Shown: in pieces, positions 37,419-48,900 of the stretch
Layout of the letters: every line of letters starts with the position of its first letter
Position numbering within the stretch: the stretch's first letter is position 1
Origin: Paracoccaceae bacterium
Lineage (GTDB): Bacteria; Pseudomonadota; Alphaproteobacteria; Rhodobacterales; Rhodobacteraceae
Length of the DNA: 64,000 nt
Direction of reading: 5' to 3'
Assembly (NCBI GenBank): GCA_027489375.1
Contig: JAIXZW010000012.1
Location: 553,176 to 617,175 of the forward strand
Position numbers and translations under genes: made by a program
The notes under the pieces: model-generated
What the model was told of the DNA's origin: nothing
What the model saw: the letters and a program-made list of their open reading frames with translations, nothing else
The model's database searches: none

Positions 37419-38168
37419 CTAGCCCAGCATCCGGTCGGCGCTGGCCGCGAACAGGCTGCGGGCGTAATCGGTCTTCATCCGCGCGGCTGCCAGATCGTCG
37501 CGCGTCATCTCCTCGACCGCGCGCCCGTGCTGCATGACCAGAACGCGGTCGCACATATGGTCGATCACGGCGAGGTCGTGGGAGACCATGAGGAAGGTCA
37601 GCCCCCGCTCCTCGCGCAGGCGCGACAGGAGGTTCAGCGTTTCCGCCTGAACGCTGGCATCGAGCGCGCTGGTGGGTTCGTCGAGCAAGAGCACCTCGGG
37701 CTGCAACATCAGCGCCCGTGCGATGGCCACCCGCTGCCGCTGCCCGCCGGAAAGCTGGTGCGGATAGCGGAAGCGGAAGGATGTCGGCAGACCCACATCG
37801 GCAAGCGCCTGCATCACCCGCTGGTCGGTGTCGCCCACGCCGTGGATGGCGAGCGGTTCCGACAGGGTGCGGTCGATGGTGTGGCGGGGGTGGAGGCTGG
37901 CGTAGGGGTCCTGAAACACCATCTGCACGCGGCTGGCAAAGGCCTTGCCGCGCGGGGTCGGGACCGGCTGGCCGCCGATGGTGATGTCCCCCGCCGAGAC
38001 GGGAGCCAAGCCGCAGATGGCGCGCAGGATCGTGGATTTCCCCGACCCGCTCTCGCCCACCAGCCCGTAGCTTTCGCCCTTGGCCACGGTCAGGCTGACG
38101 CCTTCGACGGCGCGCACCTCGCGCCCCTTGGCGTGGAAGGTGACGGAAAGGTTGCGGACCCCGATCAT
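37419..38168 (-). CDS. Peptide-type ABC transporter ATP-binding protein (OppF/DppF-like)
   Basis: A 249-residue ATPase. Walker A is GESGSGKST, the signature [15 protein letters not shown] and Walker [13 protein letters not shown]. The C-terminus lacks the full iron-sulfur/solute-specific extension found in many OppF proteins, so it is short for the family. The start ATG 38168 has GGAG seven bases upstream; ATG 38174 is an alternative. Last gene of the five-gene importer operon. Confidence 0.9.
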   Translation of the reverse strand: MIGVRNLSVTFHAKGREVRAVEGVSLTVAKGESYGLVGESGSGKSTILRAICGLAPVSAGDITIGGQPVPTPRGKAFASRVQMVFQDPYASLHPRHTIDRTLSEPLAIHGVGDTDQRVMQALADVGLPTSFRFRYPHQLSGGQRQRVAIARALMLQPEVLLLDEPTSALDASVQAETLNLLSRLREERGLTFLMVSHDLAVIDHMCDRVLVMQHGRAVEEMTRDDLAAARMKTDYARSLFAASADRMLG

Positions 38169-38181
38169 GCCCATGCTCCGT

Positions 38182-39015
38182 TCATGCCCGCGCCCAATCC
38201 GCGTTGCGGTCCAAGCCCGGCAGGGGGCCACGGTCGCCCCCGATGCGCGGCAGGCAGTTGAGCAGCCCTTGGGTATAGGGATGCTTCGCCGCGAGAAGAT
38301 CACGCGCCGCGACCTCTTCGACGATCCGCCCCTTGTACATCACCAGCACGCGGTCGCAGAACCGCGCCACCAGCCGCAGGTCGTGGCTGATGAAGATCAG
38401 CCCCATCCCGCGGTCGCGCACCAGACCGTCGAGGATCGACAGAACCTCGGCCTGCACGGTGACGTCGAGGGCGCTCGTCGGTTCGTCCGCGATCAGAAGG
38501 TCGGGGTTCGGGATCAGCATCATGGCGATCATCACCCGCTGCCCCATCCCGCCGGAGAGTTCGTGCGGATAGGCCGCCATCACCCGCTCGGGGTCGCGGA
38601 TCTGCACGGCCTCGAGCGCGGCGATGGCTTTTTTCCGCGCCTCGGCCCCGCCGAGACGGTCGCGCTGGCGCAGGCCTTCCATCAGTTGCGCCCCGACCTG
38701 CATCACGGGGTTGAGGCTGTATTTCGGGTCCTGCATCACCATCGCGATGCGCTTGCCGCGCAGGGCGCGCATCTCGCGTTCCGATGCCTTCATCAGGTCT
38801 TGCCCGTCGAAGACCATTTCCGAAGCATTGATCCGCCCCGGTGGCCGGATCAGGCGCAGGACCGAGCGGCCCGTCATCGTCTTGCCCGATCCGCTTTCGC
38901 CAACGATTCCAAGCCGTTCGCGGCCAAGGCTGAAGCTGACGCCGCGCACCGCCTCGACCACGCCCGCCTCGGTGTCGAAGGTCACGCGCAGGTCTTTGAC
39001 CGAAAGAAGCGTCAT
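38182..39015 (-). CDS. Peptide-type ABC transporter ATP-binding protein (OppD/DppD-like)
   Basis: A 277-residue ATPase with Walker A GESGSGKTM, signature LSGGMGQRVMIAMMLI and Walker [15 protein letters not shown]-terminal segment with PYTQGLLNCLP matches the OppD-specific tail. It overlaps the upstream permease gene by four bases and precedes the second ATPase by 13 bases. Confidence 0.92.
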   Translation of the reverse strand: MTLLSVKDLRVTFDTEAGVVEAVRGVSFSLGRERLGIVGESGSGKTMTGRSVLRLIRPPGRINASEMVFDGQDLMKASEREMRALRGKRIAMVMQDPKYSLNPVMQVGAQLMEGLRQRDRLGGAEARKKAIAALEAVQIRDPERVMAAYPHELSGGMGQRVMIAMMLIPNPDLLIADEPTSALDVTVQAEVLSILDGLVRDRGMGLIFISHDLRLVARFCDRVLVMYKGRIVEEVAARDLLAAKHPYTQGLLNCLPRIGGDRGPLPGLDRNADWARA

Positions 39016-39932
39016 TTGCCCGCACTCCTCGGGTCAAGCACGTCGCGCAGGCCATCGCCAAGCAGGTTGAAGCCCAAGGCGACGATGAAGATCGCAAGCC
39101 CCGGCATGGTGGCGACCCACCATTGCTCGAACAGGTATTTGCGGCCCGCGCTGATCATCAGCCCCCATTCCGAAAGCGGCGGCTGCGCGCCAAGGCCAAG
39201 GAAGCCAAGCCCCGCCGCCGTCAGGATCACGCCTGCCATGTCGAGCGTGACGCGGATGATGACGCTTGGCAGGCACATCGGCACCACATGGCCCGCGATG
39301 ATCCGCACGGCCCCCGCCCCTTGCAGGCGCACGGCGGCGATGTAGTCGGAGTTCCTGACCGTCAGCGTTTCCGCGCGCGCCACGCGGGCATAGGGGGGCC
39401 ATGCGGTCAGGGCGATGGCGAGGACCGCGTTTTCGATCCCCGGACCCAGAACGGCGACCAAGGCCAGCGCAAGGATCAGCCGCGGAAAGGCGAGGAAGAT
39501 GTCGGTGATCCGCATCAACACCTCGTCCACCCAGCCGCCGAAATAGCCCGCGACCGTACCGATCAGCAGGCCGACGACAGGGGCGGTGACGGTGACAAGC
39601 GCCACGATGTAAAGCGTGATCCGCGCGCCATAAAGGATGCGGGTCAGGATATCGCGCCCGAAATCGTCGGTGCCAAGCAGATGCCCGTCGGTCAGCGGCG
39701 GCAACAACCGCTCGCGCAGGTTCTGGGCGATGGGATCATGCGGGGCGAGTTGCGGCGCGAAGGCCGCGACGACCAGCAGGACGACGATGATCGCCAGACC
39801 CACCATTGCCAGCGGATTGCGTTTCAGCCGCAGCCAGCCAAGGAACCACTGCCCCGCCCGCGCCTGCGCGCGGCTGGTCGGGTTCTGCTCGCGCAGCCAT
39901 GCCATCACGCCCGCCATTACCGCGCCCGCCAT
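39012..39932 (-). CDS. Peptide-type ABC transporter permease (DppC-like)
   Basis: A 306-residue membrane protein. It begins with a cytoplasmic N-terminus, has six hydrophobic segments and the typical GTDDFGRDILTRILYGAR segment, and the EAA loop AAVRLQGAGAVRI. The ATG at 39932 overlaps the DppB-like stop as TGATG; ATG 39917 and 39905 are possible later starts. Confidence 0.9.
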   Translation of the reverse strand: MAGAVMAGVMAWLREQNPTSRAQARAGQWFLGWLRLKRNPLAMVGLAIIVVLLVVAAFAPQLAPHDPIAQNLRERLLPPLTDGHLLGTDDFGRDILTRILYGARITLYIVALVTVTAPVVGLLIGTVAGYFGGWVDEVLMRITDIFLAFPRLILALALVAVLGPGIENAVLAIALTAWPPYARVARAETLTVRNSDYIAAVRLQGAGAVRIIAGHVVPMCLPSVIIRVTLDMAGVILTAAGLGFLGLGAQPPLSEWGLMISAGRKYLFEQWWVATMPGLAIFIVALGFNLLGDGLRDVLDPRSAGK

Positions 39933-40972
39933 CAGCGCGCCCTCGGGTCGACGAGACGGTAAAGAAGGTCGGAGACCATATTGAGCGCCACGAAGGCCAC
40001 GCCCACCACGACGGTGCCACCCAGCACGGCGGGCATGTCGGCGACCATCAGCGCATCGGTGATGTAGCTTCCCAAGCCCGGCCATGCGAAAATGGTTTCG
40101 GTCAGCACGGAGCCTTCCAGCAGATAGGCGTAAGACAGGGCGACCACCGTGATCAGCGGCACCAGCACGTTGCGCATGGCATGGACCCAGATCACCCGAC
40201 GCTCGGGCATCCCCTTGACCCGCGCGGTGGTGATGTATTCCTGCCCCAATTCGTTCATCATGAAGCTGCGCGTCATGCGGCTGATATAGGCCATCGACAC
40301 GTAACCGAGCAGCCCTGCGGGCAGGATGATGTGGGAAATCGCATTGGCGAACATGTCCCACCGCCCTGCAAGCGCGGTGTCGATCAGGATCATGCCCGAC
40401 CGCTGCGGCACCTCGAAATCATACATCATGTCATACATGGCATCCAGCCGCCCCGGCCCGCCGACCCAGCCGAGCTGGCCGTAAAACACCAAAAGGCCGA
40501 TCAGGCCCAGCCAGAAGACCGGCATGGAATAGCCCATCAACCCCACCAGCCGCACCACATGGTCGGCCATGCTGCCGGGTTTCGTCGCGGCCAGCACCCC
40601 CGCCGGAACCCCCGCGATCACGCCAAGGATGGTGGCGATGGTCGCAAGCTCGAGCGTGGCCGGAAAATGCCGTGTCACGGCCTCGATCACAGGCTCTCCG
40701 GTCCGGATCGACATGCCAAGATCGCCTTGGAACGCGTTGAAAACATATATGAAAAACTGTTGCCACAGCGGCTTGTCCAGCCCCAGCGCCACACGTGCGG
40801 CTTCGATCTGCGCCTGCGTGGCACGCTCGCCCACGATGGACAGGATGGGGTCGATCGGCACCACGCGGCCGATGACGAAAGTGACGAGCAACAGCCCGAA
40901 GATCGTCACGACAAGCGAGACGACAAAGCCCAGCACCACGCGCAGGCGACCGTTCAGAAGGGATGTCTTCAT
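39932..40972 (-). CDS. Peptide-type ABC transporter permease (DppB-like)
   Basis: A 346-residue permease with six hydrophobic segments. RSFMMNELGQEYITTARVKG is the ATPase-contacting EAA loop and VIWVHAMRN follows it as usual. It contains an early VIGRVVPIDPIL segment typical of DppB. The start ATG 40972 (MKTSLL) is placed before the first membrane segment; ATG 40978 is possible. Neither has a good ribosome binding site. A strong hairpin in the gap from the binding-protein gene could limit expression of the permeases. Confidence 0.9.
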   Translation of the reverse strand: MKTSLLNGRLRVVLGFVVSLVVTIFGLLLVTFVIGRVVPIDPILSIVGERATQAQIEAARVALGLDKPLWQQFFIYVFNAFQGDLGMSIRTGEPVIEAVTRHFPATLELATIATILGVIAGVPAGVLAATKPGSMADHVVRLVGLMGYSMPVFWLGLIGLLVFYGQLGWVGGPGRLDAMYDMMYDFEVPQRSGMILIDTALAGRWDMFANAISHIILPAGLLGYVSMAYISRMTRSFMMNELGQEYITTARVKGMPERRVIWVHAMRNVLVPLITVVALSYAYLLEGSVLTETIFAWPGLGSYITDALMVADMPAVLGGTVVVGVAFVALNMVSDLLYRLVDPRAR

Positions 40973-40991
40973 GGCCATCGGGCAAGCCGAA

Positions 40992-41011
40992 CCCCCGGCC
41001 GAAGCCGGGGG
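40992..41011. terminator. Intercistronic hairpin after the binding-protein gene
   Basis: CCCCCGGC-CGAA-GCCGGGGG is a perfect 8-bp stem with a four-base loop, 13 bases after the stop of the solute-binding protein gene and before the permease gene. Such structures commonly protect the upstream mRNA and lower readthrough, giving more binding protein than permease. Confidence 0.65.
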
Positions 41012-41024
41012 GTCGTGCCGCACT

Positions 41025-42623
41025 TTACTTGGTGATCAGCCAATAGGCGGCCGAGTCGGTCGCCCCGCCGGTGAAGAAGTTGGCGACATTCGCCCGCATC
41101 CCCGTCTGATAGCCGATCTGGAACATCACGATGAAGGGCGAGGTGGTGCGATGCGCCTGCTGGATTTCGCCATACATCGCCGCCCGCTTGGCCCCGTCCC
41201 GCTCCATCACCGCGGCTTCGGTCTGCGCGTGCAGGGGGCCGGGGTCATAGGCGTTGCGCCATGCCAGACCGCCGGTCTGCGCATCGTCCGAATTGTCGGC
41301 GTTCATCGAGAAGGCCGAGGCGTTGGTATGCGGGTCGGGATAATCCGGCCCCCAGCTTTGCAGCGTGGCGTCATGCTGGCGCGCGCGGTAGCGCTTGAGC
41401 TGCTCCGCCCCCTCGCCGATGTTCAGCTCGACCTCGATCCCGGCCTGACCGAATGTGTTCTGGATCGACTGCGCCATCTCCATCCGGTCGGAGGAGTTGC
41501 GGACATCCATCACCACCTTGGGCGGGGTGATGCCAGATTCCGCGATCAGCGCCTTGGCCTTTTCGATGTCGAGGCTGTAGGGCGTGTCTTCCAGCGCGCC
41601 AAGGTATCCCTTGGGCAGATAGGCCTGATGCACGACCATGTTGCCCTTGAGGAAGGTGTCGGCCATGCCCTGATAGTCGATGGCATAGCGCATCGCATCA
41701 AGCAGTTTGCCGTTCTTGTAGGCCTCGTTCTTCTGGTTGAAGGACAGGTAGAAGATCTGCCCGCCCACGTCCTGCTGCACCTTGACGTCGGCATTGCCCG
41801 ACATGCCTTCGATGTCCACGGGCGTCAGCTCGCGCGCGATGTCGATATCGCCCTTTTCAAGCTGCAGGCGCTGGGTCGCGGCTTCGGGGATGTGGCGCAT
41901 GAAGACGTTCTTGATCTTGGCGTCCCCGCGCCAGTAGCCCGTGCGGGCCTCGAGCAGATAGCCTTCGTTCGGCTTGAAGGACTTGAGGACATAAGCCCCC
42001 GTCCCCGCCGAATTGTTGTGCAGCCATGCGTTGCCCATGTCGCCGTCAACCTCGTTCGCCATCACAGTCGCCTTGTCGACGATGGAGGCCACGCCCGAGG
42101 TGAGGCAGTTGTAAAGGAAGGTCGGCGCATAGGCCTTGTCGGTCTTGAGGATGACGTTATCGCCATCCGCCGTGACCATCTGGTCCACGTTCTCGGCCGT
42201 CCAGCCGAACTGGTTCAGGATGAAGGCGGGCGATTTGTTGATCTTGACCGCGCGTTGCAGCGAGAAGGCCGCATCTTCCGCCGTGACCGGATTGCCCGAG
42301 GAGAAGGTGATTCCCGACTTCATCTTGAAGGTGAAGGTGGTGCCCGCCTCGTCCACGCTCCAGCTTTCCGCCAGACCGGGGACAAGCTCACCGACCTTCG
42401 TGGGGTCAAGCTCGATCAGCCCGTCATAGGTGTTGTTCACCACATCGAGGCCCGAGAATTCATAGGCCTCGCCCGGGTCGAGCGACACGATGTCGTCGAT
42501 GGCATCCGCGATCACCAGCGTATCCGCCGGCGTTTCGGCAAACAGCGCGACGGGTGCCGCGGTCATCAGCAAACCGGCAAGCAGGCCTGCGCCGAACCGT
42601 CCAAGCTTCGGGTCAAGTTTCAT
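41025..42623 (-). CDS. Periplasmic solute-binding protein, family 5 (peptide type)
   Basis: A 532-residue exported protein. The first 29 residues form a Sec signal peptide with a charged start, the hydrophobic run AGLLAGLLMTAAPVAL and a likely cleavage at LFAET. The mature part fits the family-5 binding proteins for peptides, nickel or opines, for example the VNNTYDGLIELDP and WGPDYPDPHTNASAF segments. No lipobox cysteine. It is the first gene of the importer operon; the substrate cannot be assigned. Confidence 0.92.
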   Translation of the reverse strand: MKLDPKLGRFGAGLLAGLLMTAAPVALFAETPADTLVIADAIDDIVSLDPGEAYEFSGLDVVNNTYDGLIELDPTKVGELVPGLAESWSVDEAGTTFTFKMKSGITFSSGNPVTAEDAAFSLQRAVKINKSPAFILNQFGWTAENVDQMVTADGDNVILKTDKAYAPTFLYNCLTSGVASIVDKATVMANEVDGDMGNAWLHNNSAGTGAYVLKSFKPNEGYLLEARTGYWRGDAKIKNVFMRHIPEAATQRLQLEKGDIDIARELTPVDIEGMSGNADVKVQQDVGGQIFYLSFNQKNEAYKNGKLLDAMRYAIDYQGMADTFLKGNMVVHQAYLPKGYLGALEDTPYSLDIEKAKALIAESGITPPKVVMDVRNSSDRMEMAQSIQNTFGQAGIEVELNIGEGAEQLKRYRARQHDATLQSWGPDYPDPHTNASAFSMNADNSDDAQTGGLAWRNAYDPGPLHAQTEAAVMERDGAKRAAMYGEIQQAHRTTSPFIVMFQIGYQTGMRANVANFFTGGATDSAAYWLITK

Positions 42624-42679
42624 AGCTAACTCCCTGTGAGGATTGTGTCGGAAGGCTGCATCGGCCCGTCCGTTATATG

Positions 42680-42691
42680 GACCAATTGGTC
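42680..42691. promoter_or_regulatory. Palindromic candidate operator upstream of the ABC importer
   Basis: GACCAATTGGTC is a perfect 12-bp palindrome, 57 bp upstream of the solute-binding protein start. ACCAAT/ATTGGT half-sites are typical of GntR-family (FadR group) regulators. No such gene adjoins it. Confidence 0.5.
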
Positions 42692-42794
42692 AGCTTTCAC
42701 TTCCCGCTGTCAAGCCCGCAATCACCGTAACCGGACATGGCAGGTTGACACCGGCCCGCTTTGCCCAAGATGCACGCTTTGCCGCCGCAAGACT

Positions 42795-42827
42795 GCTTCC
42801 CGACGGCTTCCCGACGGCTTCCCGACT
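42795..42827. repeat. Three tandem 11-bp repeats
   Basis: GCTTCCCGACG occurs twice in tandem (42795-42816) and is followed by GCTTCCCGACT (42817-42827). They lie in the 291-bp stretch 42624-42914 between the importer operon and the RTX gene, in which I see no gene. No known box was recognised. Confidence 0.6.
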
Positions 42828-42914
42828 GCGGCCCGCCCCGATCGGCAAGGCACGGGCGCGACCGTCGGGCGCAAGGGCAGGGCGTGGCATGGTGGCCGCG
42901 CCCTGCCCTCGGCA

Positions 42915-45900
42915 TCAAAAGACGAAGAAATCCTCGGCTGCCAGTGCAAGCCCCGCCGAAAGCTGGGCCACCTGCACCGCCGCCGCAGCGCCGGAGCCAT
43001 CGGCGTCGTAGAACAGCGCGCCGCTGGTCGTGTTATAGACCAGACGGTCGCTCGCATCATGTGCAGCCGAAACCCCTGCGCCCGACCAGAATTCGCCTTC
43101 GGCAAGCGTGCCGGTCGCAGAAAGCCCCGCAAAGACCGATTTCGCCAGCCAAATCCGGTCGGCGGCCGTATCGACGTCGGTGATCGTGTCGCGGTTCGAA
43201 CCCGACGCGGCGAAGGCAAAGACGAAGACATCCGCCCCCTCGCCCCCTGTCAGTCGGTCGCTTCCCGCACCGCCCGACAGGGTGTCATTGCCCCGTCCGC
43301 CGGCCAGCGTGTCATTGCCCGCGCCGCCGTCGATGCTGTCATCGCCGTTCGACCCCGTCAGCAGGTTGGTGCCGGAGTTGCCGGTGATCGTCACGCCTGC
43401 GTTCAGCGCGCTTGCGTTGACGTTCAGCGAAACCGTGCCGGTCGTCACCGCCGCGGCCGCCGTGCCGGTCCCGATCACGACCCGCTCGACATCGGTTGCC
43501 GCCGCCAGCGTCAGCGTGCCGGACCCGAGCGCGGCGAAGCGCAGCTCGTCCGTGCCCGCGCCGCCGCTGATGACTTCTCCCGATGCATGGTCAAGGACGG
43601 TTGCGATGATGAAGACGTCGTCCCCCTCGCCGCCGTTCAGCACATCGGCCCCCGCGCCGCCGGTGAGGGTATCGGCCCCCGTACCCCCGTCGATCCGGTT
43701 CACGCCGGTGCCGCCCGCCAGCATATCGCCAAAAGCCGAACCCGTCAGGTTCTCGATCAGCGACAGCGTGTCGGTTCCCGCGCTTCCCGTGGCCTGCGCG
43801 GTCAGAAGCGCAAGGCTGACCGTCACGCCCGCGCCCGCCTGCGCATAGCTTGCCGTGTCGGTTCCGTCTCCGCCCGACAGCGTGTCGTTGCCCGCGCCGC
43901 CGTCCAGCGTGTCATTGCCCGCACCGCCGAGCAGCGTGTTGGCATTGCCGTCCCCCGTCAGGCTGTCGGCGCCGCTGCCGCCCGTGATCCCCTCGATCCC
44001 GACCAGCCGGTCGGTGCCAAGGCTCCCCGCCGACTGCCCGCCCGCCTGCGCCAGCGACAGGGTCAGCCCCTCGACCGCCGGGGCATAGCTTGCCATGTCC
44101 GTGCCGGACCCGCCGTTCAGCGTGTCGTCACCGGCACCGCCCGCAAGAATGTCATTGCCCGCGCCGCCGTCGATGCTGTCGGCAAAGGCGCTGCCCGTCA
44201 GTGTGTTCGCGCCCGCATTTCCGGTGATCGTCACCCCGTTCGCCACCGCCGAGGCATCCACCGACAGCGCCGTCGTGGCGGTCGTCACGGCCAGCGCCGC
44301 CGTCCCGCTGCCAAGCACGACCCGCTCCACCGCAGTTCCCGAGGTCAGCACCAAAAGCCCCGCCGCCGCTGCGGCAAAGCGCACCTCGTCCTGCCCTTCC
44401 CCGCCGTCGATGATCTCGCCCGCCACGACATCCGCGGCGGATGCGACGATGAACAGATCATCCCCCCCGTCGCCAAGCAGCGTATCGGCCGCCGTGCCGC
44501 CGGTGACGGTATCGGCCCCTGCCCCGCCCGCGATCCGGTTCGCACCGCCGTTGCCTGTCAGCGCATCGGCGTAATCCGACCCGACCAGATCCTCGATCAG
44601 CAACAGCGTGTCCGACCCTGCCCCCCCCGTGGCCTGCGCCGCGCCGGAAAGGCCAAGGTTCACCACCACCGCCGCACCCGCCGAGGCATAGCTTGCCGCA
44701 TCCGACCCGCTGCCGCCGATCAGCGAGTCATTGCCGGCGCCCCCGTCCAGCGTGTCATTGCCTGCCCCGCCCGTCAGGGCATTGGCGTTGCCATCGCCCG
44801 TCAGCCGGTCATTTCCAGCACCGCCGATGATCCCCTCGATGGAAAGCAGGCGATCCGTGCCAAGGTTTCCGGCCTGCTGCCCCTGCGACAGGGCCAGCGA
44901 CAGCGTCACCGCTTCGGTCGCTGCGGCGTAGCTTGCGATATCCAAGCCCGTCCCGCCGGACAGCACATCGTCGCCCGCGCCGCCCGCCAGCGTGTCGTTA
45001 CCCGCGCCGCCGTCGATGCTGTCGTCGAACGCCGTGCCGGTCAGCGCGTTGGCTCCCGCATTGCCCGCAAGCGTGAGCGCCCCCGCCACGGCCGAGGCAT
45101 CCACCCCCAGCGCCAAGGTGCCCGACGACACCGCCGTCGCGGCCAGCCCCGTGCCGATGACGACGCGCTCCACCGCGGTTCCGGCGGTCAGCACCAGCGT
45201 TCCTGCCGTGGTTGCGGCAAAGCGCAACTCGTCCTGCCCCTCCTCGCCCCCGATCACCTCGCCCGCGACCACATCGCCCGAGGCCGAGACGATGAAAAGG
45301 TCATCCCCCTCGCCGCCCAGAAGCGTATCGGCACCCGCCTTCCCGTCGAGGGTGTCCCTGCCCGACAGACCCGACATAAGGTTGCCGATCCCGTTGCCGA
45401 CGATCAGGTTGTCGAGCGTGTTGCCCGTGCCGGCCTGCGCGTTCAACCCGATGAGTTCGAGTTCCTCGACATTCGCCCAGAGGGTCATGCTCCGGGTCGA
45501 CCGGATGCGGTCAAGCCCGCCGCCCGCGTCCTCCTGCACCACATCGCCTGCGTCGCCAAGCAGGTAGACGTCGTTGCCAGCCCCGCCCACAAGCGTGTCG
45601 GCTCCGTCGCCCCCGTTCAGCATATCGTCGCCCGCCGCGCCTTCGATGCGGTTCGCGCCCGCCGTGCCGGTCAGGCTGTCATTGCCCGCGCCGCCCGCCA
45701 GTTCCTCGATCCCTTGCACGAGGATCACCGTCCCGCCCCCGACGGGTTGCGCCTTGATCTGCGACAGGTCGACCGACAGCGCCGCCGTGGCCCCTTCGAA
45801 CGACAGCCGGTCCCATCCGTCGCCGCCGTCGATGCTGTCATTGCCGCCACCGCCAAGGATCACATCGTCCCCCGCGCCGCCCGCGATCCAGTTCGCCGCC

Positions 45901-48900
45901 GCCGTGCCGGTGAGGCTGTCGTTTCCGCTCCCCCCGATCGCACCTTCGATGCCGGAAAGCGTATCCGCGCCGAAGGCTGCCGGAACGCGCATCGTCCCGC
46001 TGCCGAGGTCGACCGTGACCGCCTCGGCCGCCGCCGACAGGTCCACCACATCGACACCGTCACCGCCCGAAAGCAGGTCGTTGCCGCTGCCCCCGTCAAG
46101 CGTGTCGTTCCCCGTGCCGCCGTAAAGCCAGTCATCGCCTTCCAGCCCGCGCACAAGATCGTCGCCGCCGTTGGCGTTGATCGTATCGGCAAGATCGGTG
46201 CCGACCAGCCGCTCGTTGCCATTCGATCCGGCCATCGCATCGTCGTTGCGGATCACGCCCGAAATCGTCGTCGAAGGAAGCACCAGCCCCGTGTCGCTGC
46301 TCGACAGCAGCACCTTGAACGCCTGGTCATAGGCCCATGCGGCATCCGACCTGACCCGGATCGTCACCTCTGCCTCGGTCGCCCCCGCCTCGAGCCGCAG
46401 CGTTCCGCGCGGAAGGACGCCGGAATAGCCGATGAAATCCTCGGCCTCCGCCCCGTGCGCGCCCAGCGCCGCCACACGCCACTCCAGCGCGGCGGCCGCA
46501 AGCAGCGGCTCGTCCAGATGGATCACCAGCGTGAAGTCCGTGCTTGCGGCTTGCCCGTTCACAAGCGGCAAGGTTCCCTCCAGACGGTCGAGACCCGCGG
46601 CATCGAATCCCACCCCGATCCCCGCATTGCCGGCAAAGACCACTTCGCGCGCGGCGCTTCCGGTCCCTTGGTTGCCAAATCCGTCCTGCACCAGAACCGT
46701 GTAATCCGCGGTCGAGCGGTTCGGGGCCGAAGGGTCGGTGAAACGCCAGCCCGTGCCGGTCACTTCGGCAGTGCCGATCACCTCGCCATCGCGCAGCACA
46801 AGCACCGTCTCGCCCTGTTGCAACGGGGCGGACAGCGTGCCCGACAAGGTGGGCGTCAGATCGTCGGTCGTTCCGCCGGGACCGACCGGCCCCTTGTCCA
46901 GACCGAAATCGTCGCTCACCTGCGTGATGGTGGCCGTGGTTTCGGGCGGCGTCGTGTCGACCACCACTTCGTCCTGCGAGCTATCGGTCGAGGTGGAGCC
47001 GCCATCACGATGGACCTGCGCCACCACCTCGTATGTGCCGTCCGGCAACTCCGGCAGTTGCAACTGCCACGTGCCATCCTCGTTCAGCACAAGACCGTTG
47101 GCGGTCGTGTATTCCTGCCCGTCCACCGTGACGGTCAGAACATCGGTCCCGCCATTCGGCCCGCCCCAAGTGCCCGTGATCAAAGGGGATGTGTCGTCTC
47201 CGCCGACCACATCGACCGTCGGTTGCTGCGGCGAGCCGGTGCTGATCGTCACGGTGTAATCCGCGCTTTCCGTTCCCGCCATGTCGCCCGACACGACCTT
47301 GGCCGTATAGCTGTAGGTCTGGCCCGCCTCCAGACCGCCCTCCTGATAGCGCCAGCCGGTGCCCGTGACCTCGGCCTCGCCGATCCGGACGCCATCGCGC
47401 CAGATTTCCAGCACCTCGCCTTCGTTCAGCGGCCCCGTCAGCGTCCCTTCGATCAGGGGCGAGCGATCCTCGGTCATTCCCTGATCCGGCACGATGGCGG
47501 GATCGGCCCCGTCATCGTCGCTGATCGACGTGATCGTGGCCCCCGTATCCACCTCGACGACAGTCACCCTATAGACGGCACTCGGGCTGCCCTTGTGCCC
47601 TTCGGCATCCACGACGGCGACGGTGTAGAGCAGTTCATCCCCGACGGCGTGCAGGTCCGGGTCCTGGAATTCCCACGTCTGCCCGTCGGTGGTCGCCGTC
47701 CCGATCCGCACGCCGTCCAGATAGACCTCGACCGTCTCGCCCGTGGCGAGCGGGGCCGAGAGCGCGCCCGACAGCTTGGGCATCGTATCATCGGTCCTTC
47801 CCCCGTCGGCGACCGGCCCGAGCGTGCCCCACATGTCGTCCTCGACCGTGGTGATCGTCGCCACCGTTTCGGGAGCCGTCACCAGCACCGTCAATTCGTC
47901 ATGGGTCGCCTCGGTCGCGGTGCCACCTGCGATCCGCGTGACCGTCGCCGTCACCTCGTAGGTGCCGTTGACCAACCCGTCCAGTTGAATGCTCCAGCCC
48001 GTCCCGTCGATGACAAGCCCGTTGGCGGTGGTATAGGTGACACCGTGCACCGTCACCGACAGGCTGTCGCTGCCCCCGTTGCTGCCGCCCCAGGTCCCCG
48101 TCAGCAGCGGATCGCGGCTGCCCGCGATTTGCGTATCGACCACCGGCGCATCGGGGTCTCCGGCATAGGCCACGACGGAAAGTTCGGTCGCCGACGCATC
48201 GCTCGCCGTGCCGCCCCCGCTGCGGGACGCCGTGGCCACCACCTCGTAACTGCCGGATTCCAAAGGCTGCGAAAGCTGCAGGGACCAGCTCGTCCCGTTG
48301 ATCACCAACCCGTCCGCAACGCCGTAGGTGACGCCGTTCACCGTCACCGTCAGCGTGTCCACCCCGCCATTCGACCCGCCCCAACTGCCGGTCAGAAGCG
48401 GCGCGCTCTGGTTGCTCGCCGTGACCACATCGACCACCGGCACCGACGGCGCGCCAAGGTCCGAAGCGGTCGTGAAATTCAGCGTGGTCTGGGCGGAAAT
48501 CCCCGCATAGGCGTTCCCGCTCGGGTCGGTCAGCGCATCGGCGCCGACGAGCACGCAATAATCCGCTCCCCCCGCCAGAATGATCCCGGGATTGATGGTC
48601 ACGGTCGTGCCCGACACCGTGATCGTGCCGCCCAGACTGCCCTTGCCCGTGGCAAGGCTGAACACCTCGACCACCCCGCCCGACGCATCGGCCAGCGTGA
48701 GGCTCCCGTTCGCCGCCACCACCTCTTCCGAGAAGGTCAGGACGATATCCGCCCCCCGCGCAACACCCGTCGCACCGTCCACGGGATCAGAGTTCACCAG
48801 CGTCGGCGCGACATCGTCCCCCGCCGCGACGATCACCAACTCTGCCGTCGTCGTATCGACCGCACTGCCACCGCCGGCGCGTGTCGTGGTCGCCGTGACC

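Noticed and set aside
43260..46200. Regular repeats that could look like a CRISPR array
   Set aside because: They are degenerate in-frame codons for GGxGxDxL nonapeptides of the RTX protein, with no constant repeat or unique spacers.
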